NCBI RefSeq assembly: GCF_003670275.1
Contig: NZ_QXJF01000009.1
Span: 1 to 64,000, forward strand
Source of the DNA: Helicobacter labetoulli
Lineage (GTDB): Bacteria > Campylobacterota > Campylobacteria > Campylobacterales > Helicobacteraceae
Reading direction: 5' to 3'
DNA length: 64,000 nucleotides
Positions within the stretch are counted from its first letter, which is position 1; each line of letters begins with the position of its first letter. Of this stretch, positions 9,315 to 16,945 are shown in pieces. Both the position numbers and the translations under genes were made by a program. The notes beneath the pieces were generated by a model. It was not told where the DNA came from. It did no database searches and saw only the letters and a list, made by a program, of their open reading frames with translations.

Positions 9315-9500
9315 ATGTCAAATGTTTTATGTCCGCATTGTCAAAAGCCCATTAATCCAGCTTCACTGCTTAAAACACAGGATAAAGAGACCAAAGAGTG
9401 CATTATCTGCGGCAAAAGCTTCACAGGGAGCAAAAAGAGTAAGTTTTGCTCTAATGCGTGCAGATGCAAAGCCTACCAAGCTAAGAAAAAATCTAGTTAA
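9315..9500 (+). CDS. Small zinc-ribbon protein
   Basis: The 61-residue product starts MSNVLCPHCQKPINP. It carries CPHC near the N-terminus, CIICGKSF in the middle and FCSNACRCKAYQAKKK at the end, so two Cys-pair metal sites are likely. The tail resembles small prokaryotic zinc-binding DNA-associated proteins. I chose ATG 9315 because GGAG lies 10 bases before it and the leader ends there. It occupies the same place relative to its RNA leader as the HTH protein does in cassette A. Confidence 0.55.
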   Translation: MSNVLCPHCQKPINPASLLKTQDKETKECIICGKSFTGSKKSKFCSNACRCKAYQAKKKSS

Positions 9501-9518
9501 AGCGTTGTCTTTAGGGCT

Positions 9519-9633
9519 AAAATCTTTGATTCTGCATTCGCCAACCGCGTTATTTTGCAAGTGTGGATTTGTGGCTTTGCCACTGCATATGTTTAATAAA
9601 CTCCTTGTTGGCTTATTTGAAAACAAAGATTTT
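9519..9633. repeat. Nested palindromic repeat, family 2, copy 2
   Basis: Outer arms AAAATCTTTG (9519-9528) and CAAAGATTTT (9624-9633) pair perfectly, and inner GCCAAC (9540) pairs with GTTGGC (9607). A ~54-base core (9553-9606) is shared with copy 3 near 44465 with a single-base difference in length. The rest of 9501-9790 has no convincing gene. Confidence 0.65.
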
Positions 9634-9724
9634 AACTCGTAAATACTTCCCCTATGGTTTTAAGTGTAGTGTTAGCAAAACACAGAGCTGTGAAATCAAA
9701 TAAAAGGATTCTAAAATGCTAAAA

Positions 9725-9733
9725 GTCGTAGTA
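9725..9733 (-). other. Candidate rolling-circle nick motif
   Basis: The minus strand reads TACTACGAC, identical to the nick-site core of pMV158-family rolling-circle plasmids. A broken Rep gene of that family is encoded on the same strand at 10566-11172. A nine-base match has about an even chance of occurring somewhere in 64 kb, so the weight comes from proximity to rep. Confidence 0.3.
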
Positions 9734-9790
9734 ACCCCCTAAGTGTTTGCCAAGCAAACCACCTATTTTGAGTGGTTTCTAAACATTTGC

Positions 9791-9796
9791 TATAAT
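9791..9796 (+). promoter_or_regulatory. -10 promoter element of the small plasmid-type operon
   Basis: TATAAT lies 30 bases before the ATG at 9826, with AAGGGG as the ribosome site. A hairpin (AAACCAC with GTGGTTT) lies directly upstream of it and may be an operator or a terminator. Confidence 0.5.
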
Positions 9797-9825
9797 TTTT
9801 GCAATACAAAAACTAAGGGGAAAAA

Positions 9826-10077
9826 ATGGAAACACCAAAGAAAAATAAAGGCGGCAGACCTAGAAAATATGGAGAAAAAACTTCCATTCAAAGCCTTAGA
9901 GTAAGTCAAACAATAAAAAGCTTCTGTCAAAGCCTTGATAATGCAAACGATTTTTTAATTGACACAATCCAAATACACCAGAATATAAAGCCTTTATTGC
10001 TAAAAGAGAAGCAGAGCAACACAAAGACCAACCTAGTCTGTTTAAAGGGGAATAATGAGCCAAAAAGAACGCATTAA
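9826..10077 (+). CDS. Small basic protein, probable plasmid-type ribbon-helix-helix regulator
   Basis: The 83-residue product opens METPKKNKGGRPRKYGEK, a basic GGRPRK segment like that of many plasmid-borne DNA-binding proteins. Residues ~22-45 (SIQSLRVSQTIKSFCQSLDN) have the strand-helix pattern of ribbon-helix-helix repressors. It lies beside a rolling-circle rep remnant, where copy-number repressors of this kind are common. The next ORF overlaps its end. The fold assignment is from pattern only. Confidence 0.5.
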   Translation: METPKKNKGGRPRKYGEKTSIQSLRVSQTIKSFCQSLDNANDFLIDTIQIHQNIKPLLLKEKQSNTKTNLVCLKGNNEPKRTH

Positions 10078-10088
10078 ACTAGAGATTG

Positions 10089-10286
10089 ATGTTTTTAAAA
10101 GCTTTAATATTGGCTTTTCTTACTGCTATCTTTGGAATTTTTGGTTATGCCCTTATGAATTATGCAAAGATAAATCTACTGCAAGGAATAGGCGGTTTTG
10201 TAGGCTTAATCATTATCTTTGTAGCTCTTTACTTCGTTGTAAAGAGAATAATTAAGAATCTAAAACAAATCGAGGAGCTAGAATGA
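10089..10286 (+). CDS. Small two-helix membrane protein, possibly 5'-shifted
   Basis: The frame from ATG 10089 encodes MFLKALILAFLTAIFG and a second hydrophobic helix (LIIIFVALYFVV), ending in a charged tail, 65 residues. A better ribosome site (AAGGGG) and ATG at 10055 open a different frame, MSQKERIKLEID, which would run into this one if one base of the TTTTTAAAA stretch near 10090 were absent. The true protein is therefore perhaps ~76 residues with this gene carrying a frameshift. Function unknown; a plasmid or phage membrane protein is likely from context. Confidence 0.5.
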   Translation: MFLKALILAFLTAIFGIFGYALMNYAKINLLQGIGGFVGLIIIFVALYFVVKRIIKNLKQIEELE

Positions 10287-10369
10287 TAGGACTTATTGTT
10301 AGTATGATGGCTTTAATAGTTCTTGGAAGTTCGGTATTTATGATTTTAAAAATGTTTGAAAACAAATAA
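10283..10369 (+). CDS. 28-residue single-pass membrane protein
   Basis: ATG 10283 overlaps the TGA of the preceding gene (ATGA), and GAGGAG lies 10 bases upstream, so translation is probably coupled. The product, MIGLIVSMMALIVLGSS and onward, is one hydrophobic helix with a short basic/polar end. No family is recognised. Confidence 0.5.
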   Translation: MIGLIVSMMALIVLGSSVFMILKMFENK

Positions 10370-10414
10370 ACTCATTCTTTTCAATCCAGCAGTATAAGAA
10401 ACTACGCTTTACTT

Positions 10415-10519
10415 TTTTAGTCAAGGGCGTCGCAAAAAATGCTCTTTAAAAGCTCATAAATGGCTTTTAAATCGTTTTTTTGCTTGCAGGTAAGGGTTAC
10501 CCATTACCCTTGACTAAAA
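10415..10519. other. Large nested stem structure, candidate plasmid origin
   Basis: TTTTAGTCAAGGG (10415-10427) and CCCTTGACTAAAA (10507-10519) are perfect 13-base complements. Inside lie GCAAAAAA with TTTTTTGC, a perfect 9-bp stem TTTAAAAGC with GCTTTTAAA (10445-10471), and a small GGTAA/TTACC hairpin (10489-10501). The structure sits just past the 3' end of the rep remnant. A single- or double-strand origin is the natural guess. A structured RNA is the alternative. Confidence 0.4.
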
Positions 10520-10565
10520 CCGCTTGTTTCTTTTTGGCTGGCTATGAAAGAATGAGAAGTTATAT

Positions 10566-11172
10566 CTACCGCTTTGCAGTAGATTCTGCTTTGTGTCGGC
10601 GTGATTTTAGATACATATTCATCACCATAGCAGAATTAAGGCTCAATGCTTCAAACCAACTAGGTTCATTCTCTGCCGCATAGTTAAACAATTCGCTAAA
10701 CTCTCTAATATCGTTTGCTTCGCAAAAACTCCGCATATCGTTGATAATCCTAAGTCTAGTTTCTTTTTAACCATATATCTCAAGTGTTGCATTAATACCC
10801 ACAGCCTTAATATCTTTGAAGTCGTATTGTGCTTTTTCAGGATTATCAAGGTGTATAAAGTATCTCATCAAGCCTTGCAAATTATGAACTTTCTGCGGTA
10901 TTGTAGCGTTGATTGTGTCGCTAATCTCTTTAACCTGCTCGTATCGCTTAACGCCATCAAACACTAAAACTATATGCCAATGTGGCTTTTTTTTGTGTCT
11001 CATCAGCGTTAATGTCGCTATCGTGCAAGGGACTTCTAGCCCATTTGAGATTAAATTGTTCTGTTAGAATCTGCTCCCAATCAGCAGGAACGCTATCAGG
11101 GTAAGCGATGAAGCTCCAAATTCTTGTGCGACCTTGACCGTCTTTATTTGTTTTTTGGTTTTCTTTTGGCAT
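10566..11172 (-). pseudogene. Rolling-circle plasmid replication protein (Rep_2/RepB family), broken
   Basis: Reading from ATG 11172, the product contains RIWSFIAYPDS, WARSPLHDSDIN and then, after a frameshift, KKPHWHIVLVFDG, the HUH metal-binding motif of HUH endonucleases. GLMRYFIHLDNPEKAQY follows, as in pMV158-type Rep proteins. The first frame ends because of an A8 run near 10990; one base fewer restores the frame. An in-frame TAA at 10769-10767 then interrupts the reading, and the same frame continues to a stop at 10566 with a typical Rep_2 C-terminal helix region. Two lesions mark this as a dead gene from an integrated or decayed plasmid. Confidence 0.75.
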
Positions 11173-11201
11173 AATTACGCCTCCATTAGTGATTTTAAAA
11201 G

Positions 11202-11243
11202 GTTAGGTTTCAAAGTTTGGCGACTAGAACCTAACTTTTTTTT
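11202..11243 (+). terminator. Hairpin with U-run in the rep leader
   Basis: GTTAGGTT pairs with AACCTAAC and eight T residues follow on the plus strand. It lies about 30 bases upstream of the rep start but in the opposite sense. It could end a counter-transcript of the rep leader, as in many rolling-circle plasmids. Confidence 0.45.
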
Positions 11244-11351
11244 GCATTATAATAAACTTTGATAATACAAAACAATTTTCTCCCTTAAATTTCAAAATCC
11301 ATAGAATCTAGATTCCAAAAAGCAATAAACTTTCCTTAAAGGTATTTAAAG

Positions 11352-11357
11352 TATAAT
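11352..11357 (+). promoter_or_regulatory. -10 element upstream of the gtrB remnant
   Basis: TATAAT lies 37 bases before the ATG at 11394, with AAAGGGTG as ribosome site. The promoter looks intact although the gene is not. Confidence 0.45.
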
Positions 11358-11393
11358 CCCGCCTTAATGATTTTTTAAGATTAAAGGGTGTGA

Positions 11394-11967
11394 ATGGCAA
11401 AGCTTTCAGTTGTCGTGCCTTGCTACAATGAGGCTAAAAATATTATGGCATTTTATACAAGTATGCTAGAAGTATTTACCGCCATAGTTTGCCATCACGA
11501 CCATACAAAATTTTGAACTCGTCTTTGTCAATGATGGAAGCAAAGATGAAACGCTTTTGACACTGCGAAATTTAGAAAATCAAATCTTATCATCATTTGC
11601 CCACAGTTAAAATTTCAATCTCTATTGTTGATTTTTCGCGTAATTTTGGTAAGGAAGCGGCGATGTATGCGGGGCTACAAACAAGCAGTGGGGATTGTGT
11701 AGTGATTATTGATGCGGATTTACAAGATCCGCCTTTGATGATTGTTGAGATGTTTGATAAATGGTGTAATGATGAAGCGGATATAGTGTATGCAAGGAGG
11801 GTTTCGCGTAAAGGGGAAGGATTCTTGCGTGCGAGACTAAGCGAGGGTTTTTATGTCTTAAGCAATTTTATTTCTGATGTGCGTTTGGAATCTGGTGTAT
11901 TAATAATCCTACTTGGTTTCTCTATCACAATATTCCCTGTCTAAAGAGTAAAAAGAAAAACCATTAG
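11394..11967 (+). pseudogene. GtrB-like family 2 glycosyltransferase, broken and truncated
   Basis: The frame opens MAKLSVVVPCYNEAKNI, the start of bactoprenol/dolichol-phosphate sugar transferases. It continues in a second frame with FELVFVNDGSKDET and in a third with NFGKEAAMYAGL and DADLQDPP, the nucleotide-sugar and metal-binding segments. At least two frameshifts separate these. The end is truncated after FISDVRLESGV and lacks the two membrane helices expected of GtrB. A short unrelated-looking tail (NPTWFLYHNIPCLKS) follows in another frame. In an intact gtr locus this enzyme would load a sugar onto the lipid carrier. Confidence 0.7.
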
Positions 11968-12033
11968 ATTTTATGCACTTACATTAAGATTCTAACGCTA
12001 GAATTACGCACTTTTTTAAAAAAGGATATTATC

Positions 12034-13176
12034 ATGTTTAAATCACTCTATTTTCGTATGCGAATTATTCACATTCTAGGTATCATCATACTCGCAACCA
12101 ATGCCTTGCTCTTTACTGAGAATCTCATAGGGCAAATTGTGCAATTTGTCATCGTGGTCGCACTTATCATACACGATATCGATGAAAAGACTTGGGGTGT
12201 GAATATGACAAAAATCATTGCTAAGGAATTAAATTCTATCACACTAGCTTCAAAAATCAATGTCAATACTTCATATAGCACAGAAAATGGTAAGATTCTC
12301 GCACTTATCGATGATTTTAAGGCGCGTATACAAGCCGTAGTAAAAACTATACATGAAAAAGTCAAAAGTGGTCAAACAGATATCAACGGACTTGGCAATA
12401 TCGCAGATTCTCTTGAAAGCCTCTCACAAGATATGAATGCTATCGTAGAATCCACAAACATAAAAGTAGTTTCTACAAGCGCGCTTTTGCAAACTTTTAA
12501 CGAAGAAATTTTGCAAACCAAATCCGAGCAAGAATCGATGTTTGCTGCTATGCAAGAAATTAGAGCACTCCTTAAAGATGTATATAATTTGGTAGAAAAT
12601 ATCTTTAGCCAAAATGCCAATCTCATCTCGCACTTTGAATCTCTAGAAAACAATACCAATACAATTATCAATATCGTTGAAACCGTGCGCTCTATTGCTG
12701 ATCAAACAAATCTTTTAGCGCTTAATGCCGCTATTGAGGCTGCAAGAGCGGGAGAGCATGGAAGAGGCTTCGCTGTGGTAGCTGATGAAGTAAGAAAACT
12801 AGCAGAAAATACCCAACATAGCCTTGGTGAAATCGATAGTAATGTCAAAGCAATGACTCAAGATGTCAATGAAAGCAAACAAATCATCATAGAAAATAAA
12901 GAAAATGTAGAAAGTCTGCTTTCACGCACCAACGATGTAAACACCAAGATTGATACTTTTGAGGATATCTTTAATGAAAGCTTTGAAACTACCCAAAAGC
13001 TTATCGATCATAGCGATGTGATGAGCAAAGATCTCACAATCATCAACGAAGATATGAAAAAAATCCTAGATTTTGCCAAATATAATCTCACAACCTCTCA
13101 AAATGTGTATGGCATATCTTTATCTATCCAAAATAGCTTTGGGGAGCTCAAAAAAAGCGTAGAAAATCTCGCATAA
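12034..13176 (+). CDS. Methyl-accepting chemotaxis protein without a periplasmic domain
   Basis: The product has 380 residues. Two hydrophobic segments (about residues 8-28 and 30-47) form a hairpin with almost no periplasmic loop. The signalling tip, [38 protein letters not shown] in pieces, is at about residues 227-265, with long coiled coils either side. Such receptors sense internal or membrane-linked signals and control CheA. Codon choice (many ATC codons) looks unlike the T-rich neighbours, and the gene sits between two gene fragments, so it may be a later arrival. Its stop is followed at once by the next ATG. Confidence 0.85.
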   Translation: MFKSLYFRMRIIHILGIIILATNALLFTENLIGQIVQFVIVVALIIHDIDEKTWGVNMTKIIAKELNSITLASKINVNTSYSTENGKILALIDDFKARIQAVVKTIHEKVKSGQTDINGLGNIADSLESLSQDMNAIVESTNIKVVSTSALLQTFNEEILQTKSEQESMFAAMQEIRALLKDVYNLVENIFSQNANLISHFESLENNTNTIINIVETVRSIADQTNLLALNAAIEAARAGEHGRGFAVVADEVRKLAENTQHSLGEIDSNVKAMTQDVNESKQIIIENKENVESLLSRTNDVNTKIDTFEDIFNESFETTQKLIDHSDVMSKDLTIINEDMKKILDFAKYNLTTSQNVYGISLSIQNSFGELKKSVENLA

Positions 13177-14031
13177 ATGAGCTTAAGTTTATGTGTGCTA
13201 CTTAGTCCCGGACACGCAAAAAGGGCAGCATTGTTTAAATCTTGGGGTGGATTCTATACCTTAAGCGATATTTGGGCTATGAGCTTGGAAGAGAAGTTGC
13301 GACTTGTAAATGATAGATATACAGGGTTTACAACCGCTTCTTTGCTTTTCTTTATTATTCCATCATTATTGTTTGTTTTGAATTGTAGCTATTTTAAGAG
13401 TAAGAAACTATGGGGTATAGGTGTATTGCTGTGTGTCATTGCTATAAGTGTTGTTGTCAAGAATCATAAAAGATTTTTATCCGATTTTAAAGAGAATTAT
13501 GGTGGGTTGTTGTATTTTTCTGTGCTTTTTGTTTTATTGTTAGCGGCGGTGTGGTTTTATCGTAGAGAACATAATGAATCTACGAAGAGGCTGTTTATAA
13601 AAATCTTATTGCTTTTTGTGTTGTTTTGTGTGTTTGTTGGCACAACGATACAGGTGGGGATTCCCGATAGGGCAGGGCTTATGTTTATTTTAATCACTGC
13701 AATAATGGTGGCATTTGTATATCAGCATTGGAGTGCGATGAATGAGAGTGGAGCTAAGAAATGTAATAAGTGGATTTTTGCCCTTTTATGTGGATATGGC
13801 TTGTTTGTGTTGAGTGCATATATTGATGGGCGGCTAAAGTGGGAGAGAATGCTAGATTCTATACAGGAGCAAAAAATGCAGGGCAAGGAAGAGATTGTGG
13901 TGAGTGCTAAAACATTTCAGTCTTTTTATCGTAAATATGGTGATTGGGGGAATCCGGGAGAAGATCCAAGCGTATGGCCAAACACAACTTACGCTCATTA
14001 TTATGGAGTTAAATCTTTTGTAGCAAAATAA
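13177..14031 (+). CDS. C-terminal half of a DUF6056-like membrane protein
   Basis: The 284-residue frame begins directly after the receptor stop codon with CVLLSPGHAKRAALF, which matches the mid-protein SPGNFARA motif of DUF6056-type proteins. It has about five hydrophobic segments and ends with NTTYAHYYGVKSF, the usual family ending. Family members are about twice as long, so the N-terminal half is missing. No ribosome site precedes the ATG; any translation would be coupled to the receptor gene. These proteins lie in surface-polysaccharide loci and probably handle lipid-linked sugars. Likely a gene fragment. Confidence 0.55.
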   Translation: MSLSLCVLLSPGHAKRAALFKSWGGFYTLSDIWAMSLEEKLRLVNDRYTGFTTASLLFFIIPSLLFVLNCSYFKSKKLWGIGVLLCVIAISVVVKNHKRFLSDFKENYGGLLYFSVLFVLLLAAVWFYRREHNESTKRLFIKILLLFVLFCVFVGTTIQVGIPDRAGLMFILITAIMVAFVYQHWSAMNESGAKKCNKWIFALLCGYGLFVLSAYIDGRLKWERMLDSIQEQKMQGKEEIVVSAKTFQSFYRKYGDWGNPGEDPSVWPNTTYAHYYGVKSFVAK

Positions 14032-14084
14032 GCTCCCCCAAACGAATAGCTTAAAAGAATTAAATCTAAAATAAAGGAGTAAAA

Positions 14085-15745
14085 ATGAGTAAAATTTTGA
14101 CACAAAAAAGTGTGAGTGTGCTATTTTGGGGCTTTGTATGTGTGTATGCTTTTTTGGTGGCGTATAATGCTGATTTTAGCGTAATTGATGATCACACATT
14201 GCTATCAACGCTTTTTGTTGGGAAAGATATTCCTTTGTTTATTATTCCAGATATTGGGAGATTTTTCCCACTTGATGGGCAGGAGTTAAATATTTTATCA
14301 GCAGTTTTTGGTGTTAAGACAAGTGTGTTTTATATGTTTAATGCGTTGTGTGTGTTTGTGGTTGTTTTGTGTTTGCAATATGCTTTAAGGGTATTTTTAC
14401 AAGAGATTGCTTATAGCGAATCTCTTGCTTCATCAGTTTCTGCCCCCCCCCCCGTTAAATCATTCTCTATCCGTTAAAATAAATCTCATCTACTTTGTTT
14501 TATTCCTTTTGCTAGTATCTCCAGCCTTTAGCACTTCGTGGCTTAGGCTATTTGTGCCAGAGCGTATGGAGTTTGTATTTTTGAGTATATTTTTGATGTG
14601 CTATGCGTATGTTTTGCAGCATAAACAAGCAATTTTTGCCCTTATATGTGGCATTATAAGTGCTAATATTGCGTTGTATTATAAAGAGACTGCGTTTGCT
14701 ATGATAGGAGCTTTTGCCTTTGTGATGTTGGTATGTGGGTATAGAAATTTTAGCGTTCAAATTAGAATCTTTAACCTAGTTTTGCTTTTAAGCTCCATAG
14801 TGTGGCTTGTGGTGTATTATTATGTGGTTTTGCTCAATAAGCAAGGCGATGGATTCTATGGGGAAACGCCCTATAATGCCCTATTGATGGTTGGAAAAGG
14901 TTTTTTTTACAGGCTTGATGAATGAACCTTTTTTGTATGGCGTGGTGTTTGTGGGATTGCTGCATAGAATCTATATGGTATTTGTGAAAAAATCAGCATT
15001 TAATCCCCTGCTAGATAGTAGTGTAGTCGCAAGTGCCATTTTGTTACTTGAATATATTGTGCTAAGGCTAGGCAGTTTGCATTATCCACTGCCAGCATAT
15101 ATTTTTGCTCTTATTGTCATTGGCTATTTTCTTGGAAAGTGGCGATGGCATAGGGTTGGGAAAGTGTTTTTGTGGTTTATTAGCATTATTTTTATAAGCA
15201 ACACTCTTTTTATGTTTATATATTATTTTGCTCATTATAAATTTGTGCCAGTGAATTTTCAATCAACCCTTAGCTTTGTAAGTCAATATACACAACAGAA
15301 TCCACATACAAAAATCTATCTTGAAGGAGTGGATAGGGCAAGTAATGTGGAGGTATATCATAGTTTTGGTGAATGGCTTTTGTATTTCAAAGCGTTGGAT
15401 TTTGATCTATTGAGTGATAGGGCAGTAGATGAGCGATTCTTCCGTGAAGAGGATTCTGCTGCTAAATGGAGTGTTTTTAAAAACAATGAGATTGTTCCTA
15501 AAAAGAGTGGTGATATTGTCATTATCACACCTTTTACTGCTGAAATTCTAAATATGGATAGCTTAATGGAGCGATATGAACTCTTATTTGTAGCAGACTA
15601 TGGCTATAATGTGCCGCTTTTAGGAATAAAATCTTTTTTAAAAAATGCTTTAATGTGGCTTGGGATAACAAAAAATAGTGATATGATTATTTCACAAAAT
15701 ATTTATGGTTTGCCTTTGCATTTTTATGTAATGCGTGTGCGTTAG
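14085..15745 (+). pseudogene. Phase-variable polytopic membrane protein of the gtr locus, out of frame
   Basis: Translation starts at 14085 after AAAGGAG and reads ten or more hydrophobic segments spread over three frames. The first ends at 14477 just past a C11 tract (14443-14453); C10 would continue into LNHSLSVKINLIYF. The second ends at 14925 after a T8 tract (14901-14908); T7 would continue into TGLMNEPFLYG. The restored protein has ~550 residues with a soluble C-terminal region, like the large sugar-transferring membrane proteins of gtr clusters. The C11 run is a classic slipped-strand switch; the T8 break may be switch, decay or sequencing error. Confidence 0.65.
14443..14453 (+). repeat. 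C11 homopolymer contingency tract
   Basis: Eleven C residues inside the coding region of the membrane protein. The present length puts the downstream frame out; ten would restore it. Long C or G tracts of this kind cause reversible on/off switching of surface genes in Helicobacter and Campylobacter. Confidence 0.85.
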
Positions 15746-15805
15746 CTCTTTGTAAGTCATTAAATCCCTTGTGATATAATCAGCCCAAATGTGTGGAGTG
15801 CAGGA

Positions 15806-16198
15806 ATGAAAGACATATATCAAAAGGGTGTAAAATATCTTGCTGTGGGGGTGGCAAATACCTTTGTGGGCTATGGTATGATATTTGGGCTTATGTGGGG
15901 TGGGCTAATGCCCGAAATTGCAAATATTTTGGGCTATAGCGTTGGCTTTATTGTCTCTTATTTACTTAATAAACGCTACACTTTTGCTTCTCCTGCTTCG
16001 CACAAAAGGGATTTGCCTCGTTTTGGGCTTACTATGGGCTTAGCCTATATCGCTCAGCTTGGCAGTATGAGTACTTTGCATCGTGTATGCGAGATTAACC
16101 CCTATGTGGCGACTATTATAGGCAGTGGTGTGTATGTTGTGGTGGGTTTTTTTGTCAGCAAAAATTGGGCGTTTGTGAGCCATAAAAAAGGAGAATAG
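15806..16198 (+). CDS. gtrA: GtrA-family flippase-like protein
   Basis: The ~130-residue product has four hydrophobic helices. It begins MKDIYQKGVKYLAVGVANTFVGYG and includes LLNKRYTF, both characteristic of the GtrA family. ATG 15806 is preferred because GTGGAG lies 9 bases upstream. GtrA proteins are thought to flip undecaprenyl-phosphate-linked sugars across the inner membrane for addition to O antigen. It is the only intact member of the local gtr-like set, its GtrB and transferase partners being broken. Confidence 0.8.
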   Translation: MKDIYQKGVKYLAVGVANTFVGYGMIFGLMWGGLMPEIANILGYSVGFIVSYLLNKRYTFASPASHKRDLPRFGLTMGLAYIAQLGSMSTLHRVCEINPYVATIIGSGVYVVVGFFVSKNWAFVSHKKGE

Positions 16199-16199
16199 A

Positions 16200-16931
16200 A
16201 TGATTGTCATTCCGGCACGATTAGAATCTACGCGTTTTCCACAAAAGGTGCTGTGTGATTTGGGCGGGTTGCCTATGGTAGTGCGGACTGCATTGAATGC
16301 GGGGGCGGTTGATGAAGTGGTCGTGGCTTGTGATGATAGGCAAATAGAATCTGTGTGTAAAAAGCACAATATCCCCTGTGTGCTAACAAGCAAGGAGCAT
16401 AGTAGTGGCACGGATAGATGTGCGGAGGCGATAAGAAAGCTTGGCGTGGCAAAAGATGAGATAGTGATAAATGTTCAAGCTGATGAGCCATTTTTGGAAC
16501 AAGGTGTGATCGTAACCTTGCAGAATCTAATGAAGGACAAGCAGCCTTTTATGGCAAGTCTTGCTAAGGTGATTGATGGAGAGCAAATCATAGATTCAAA
16601 TCTTGTCAAAGTCGTGTGTAATGCTAAAGATGAGGCGATTTACTTCTCTCGTGCTCCTATTCCATTTTGTAGAGATGGGGTATGTGAGGCATTGCAAGAT
16701 ACGCCTTATTTGGGACATTTGGGGCTTTATGGGTTTTTTGCTAGAACTTTGGAGGAGTTTTGCTCCCTGCCAAAAAGCCCACTAGAAGATATAGAAAAAT
16801 TAGAGCAGCTTCGTGCGATATATCATAAAAAAAGCATTGCAATGGCGGTTGTGGAGACACAGAGTGTGGGGATTGATACACGAGAGGATTATGAAAAGGC
16901 ATTGCAGTATTTGACACATAATATGAAGTGA
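16200..16931 (+). CDS. kdsB: 3-deoxy-manno-octulosonate cytidylyltransferase
   Basis: KdsB activates Kdo as CMP-Kdo for lipid A-core assembly in the cytoplasm. The 243-residue product is full length. It starts MIVIPARLESTRFPQKVL, with the nucleotide-binding loop near residues 4-16, and has HSSGTDRCAEA, VINVQADEPFL and YFSRAPIPF, all family hallmarks. Its ATG follows the gtrA stop by one base, with GGAG inside the end of gtrA, so the two are likely cotranscribed. Confidence 0.95.
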   Translation: MIVIPARLESTRFPQKVLCDLGGLPMVVRTALNAGAVDEVVVACDDRQIESVCKKHNIPCVLTSKEHSSGTDRCAEAIRKLGVAKDEIVINVQADEPFLEQGVIVTLQNLMKDKQPFMASLAKVIDGEQIIDSNLVKVVCNAKDEAIYFSRAPIPFCRDGVCEALQDTPYLGHLGLYGFFARTLEEFCSLPKSPLEDIEKLEQLRAIYHKKSIAMAVVETQSVGIDTREDYEKALQYLTHNMK

Positions 16932-16945
16932 TAAAAGGGTAAAAA

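Noticed and set aside
10480-10683. 67-codon plus-strand frame near the rep remnant
   Set aside because: It overlaps the C-terminal Rep coding sequence on the other strand and the nested stem structure, and it lacks a ribosome site.
13852-14103. Minus-strand 83-codon frame between the two glycan membrane genes
   Set aside because: It is antisense to the DUF6056-like coding end and runs through the intergenic gap, with no start signals.
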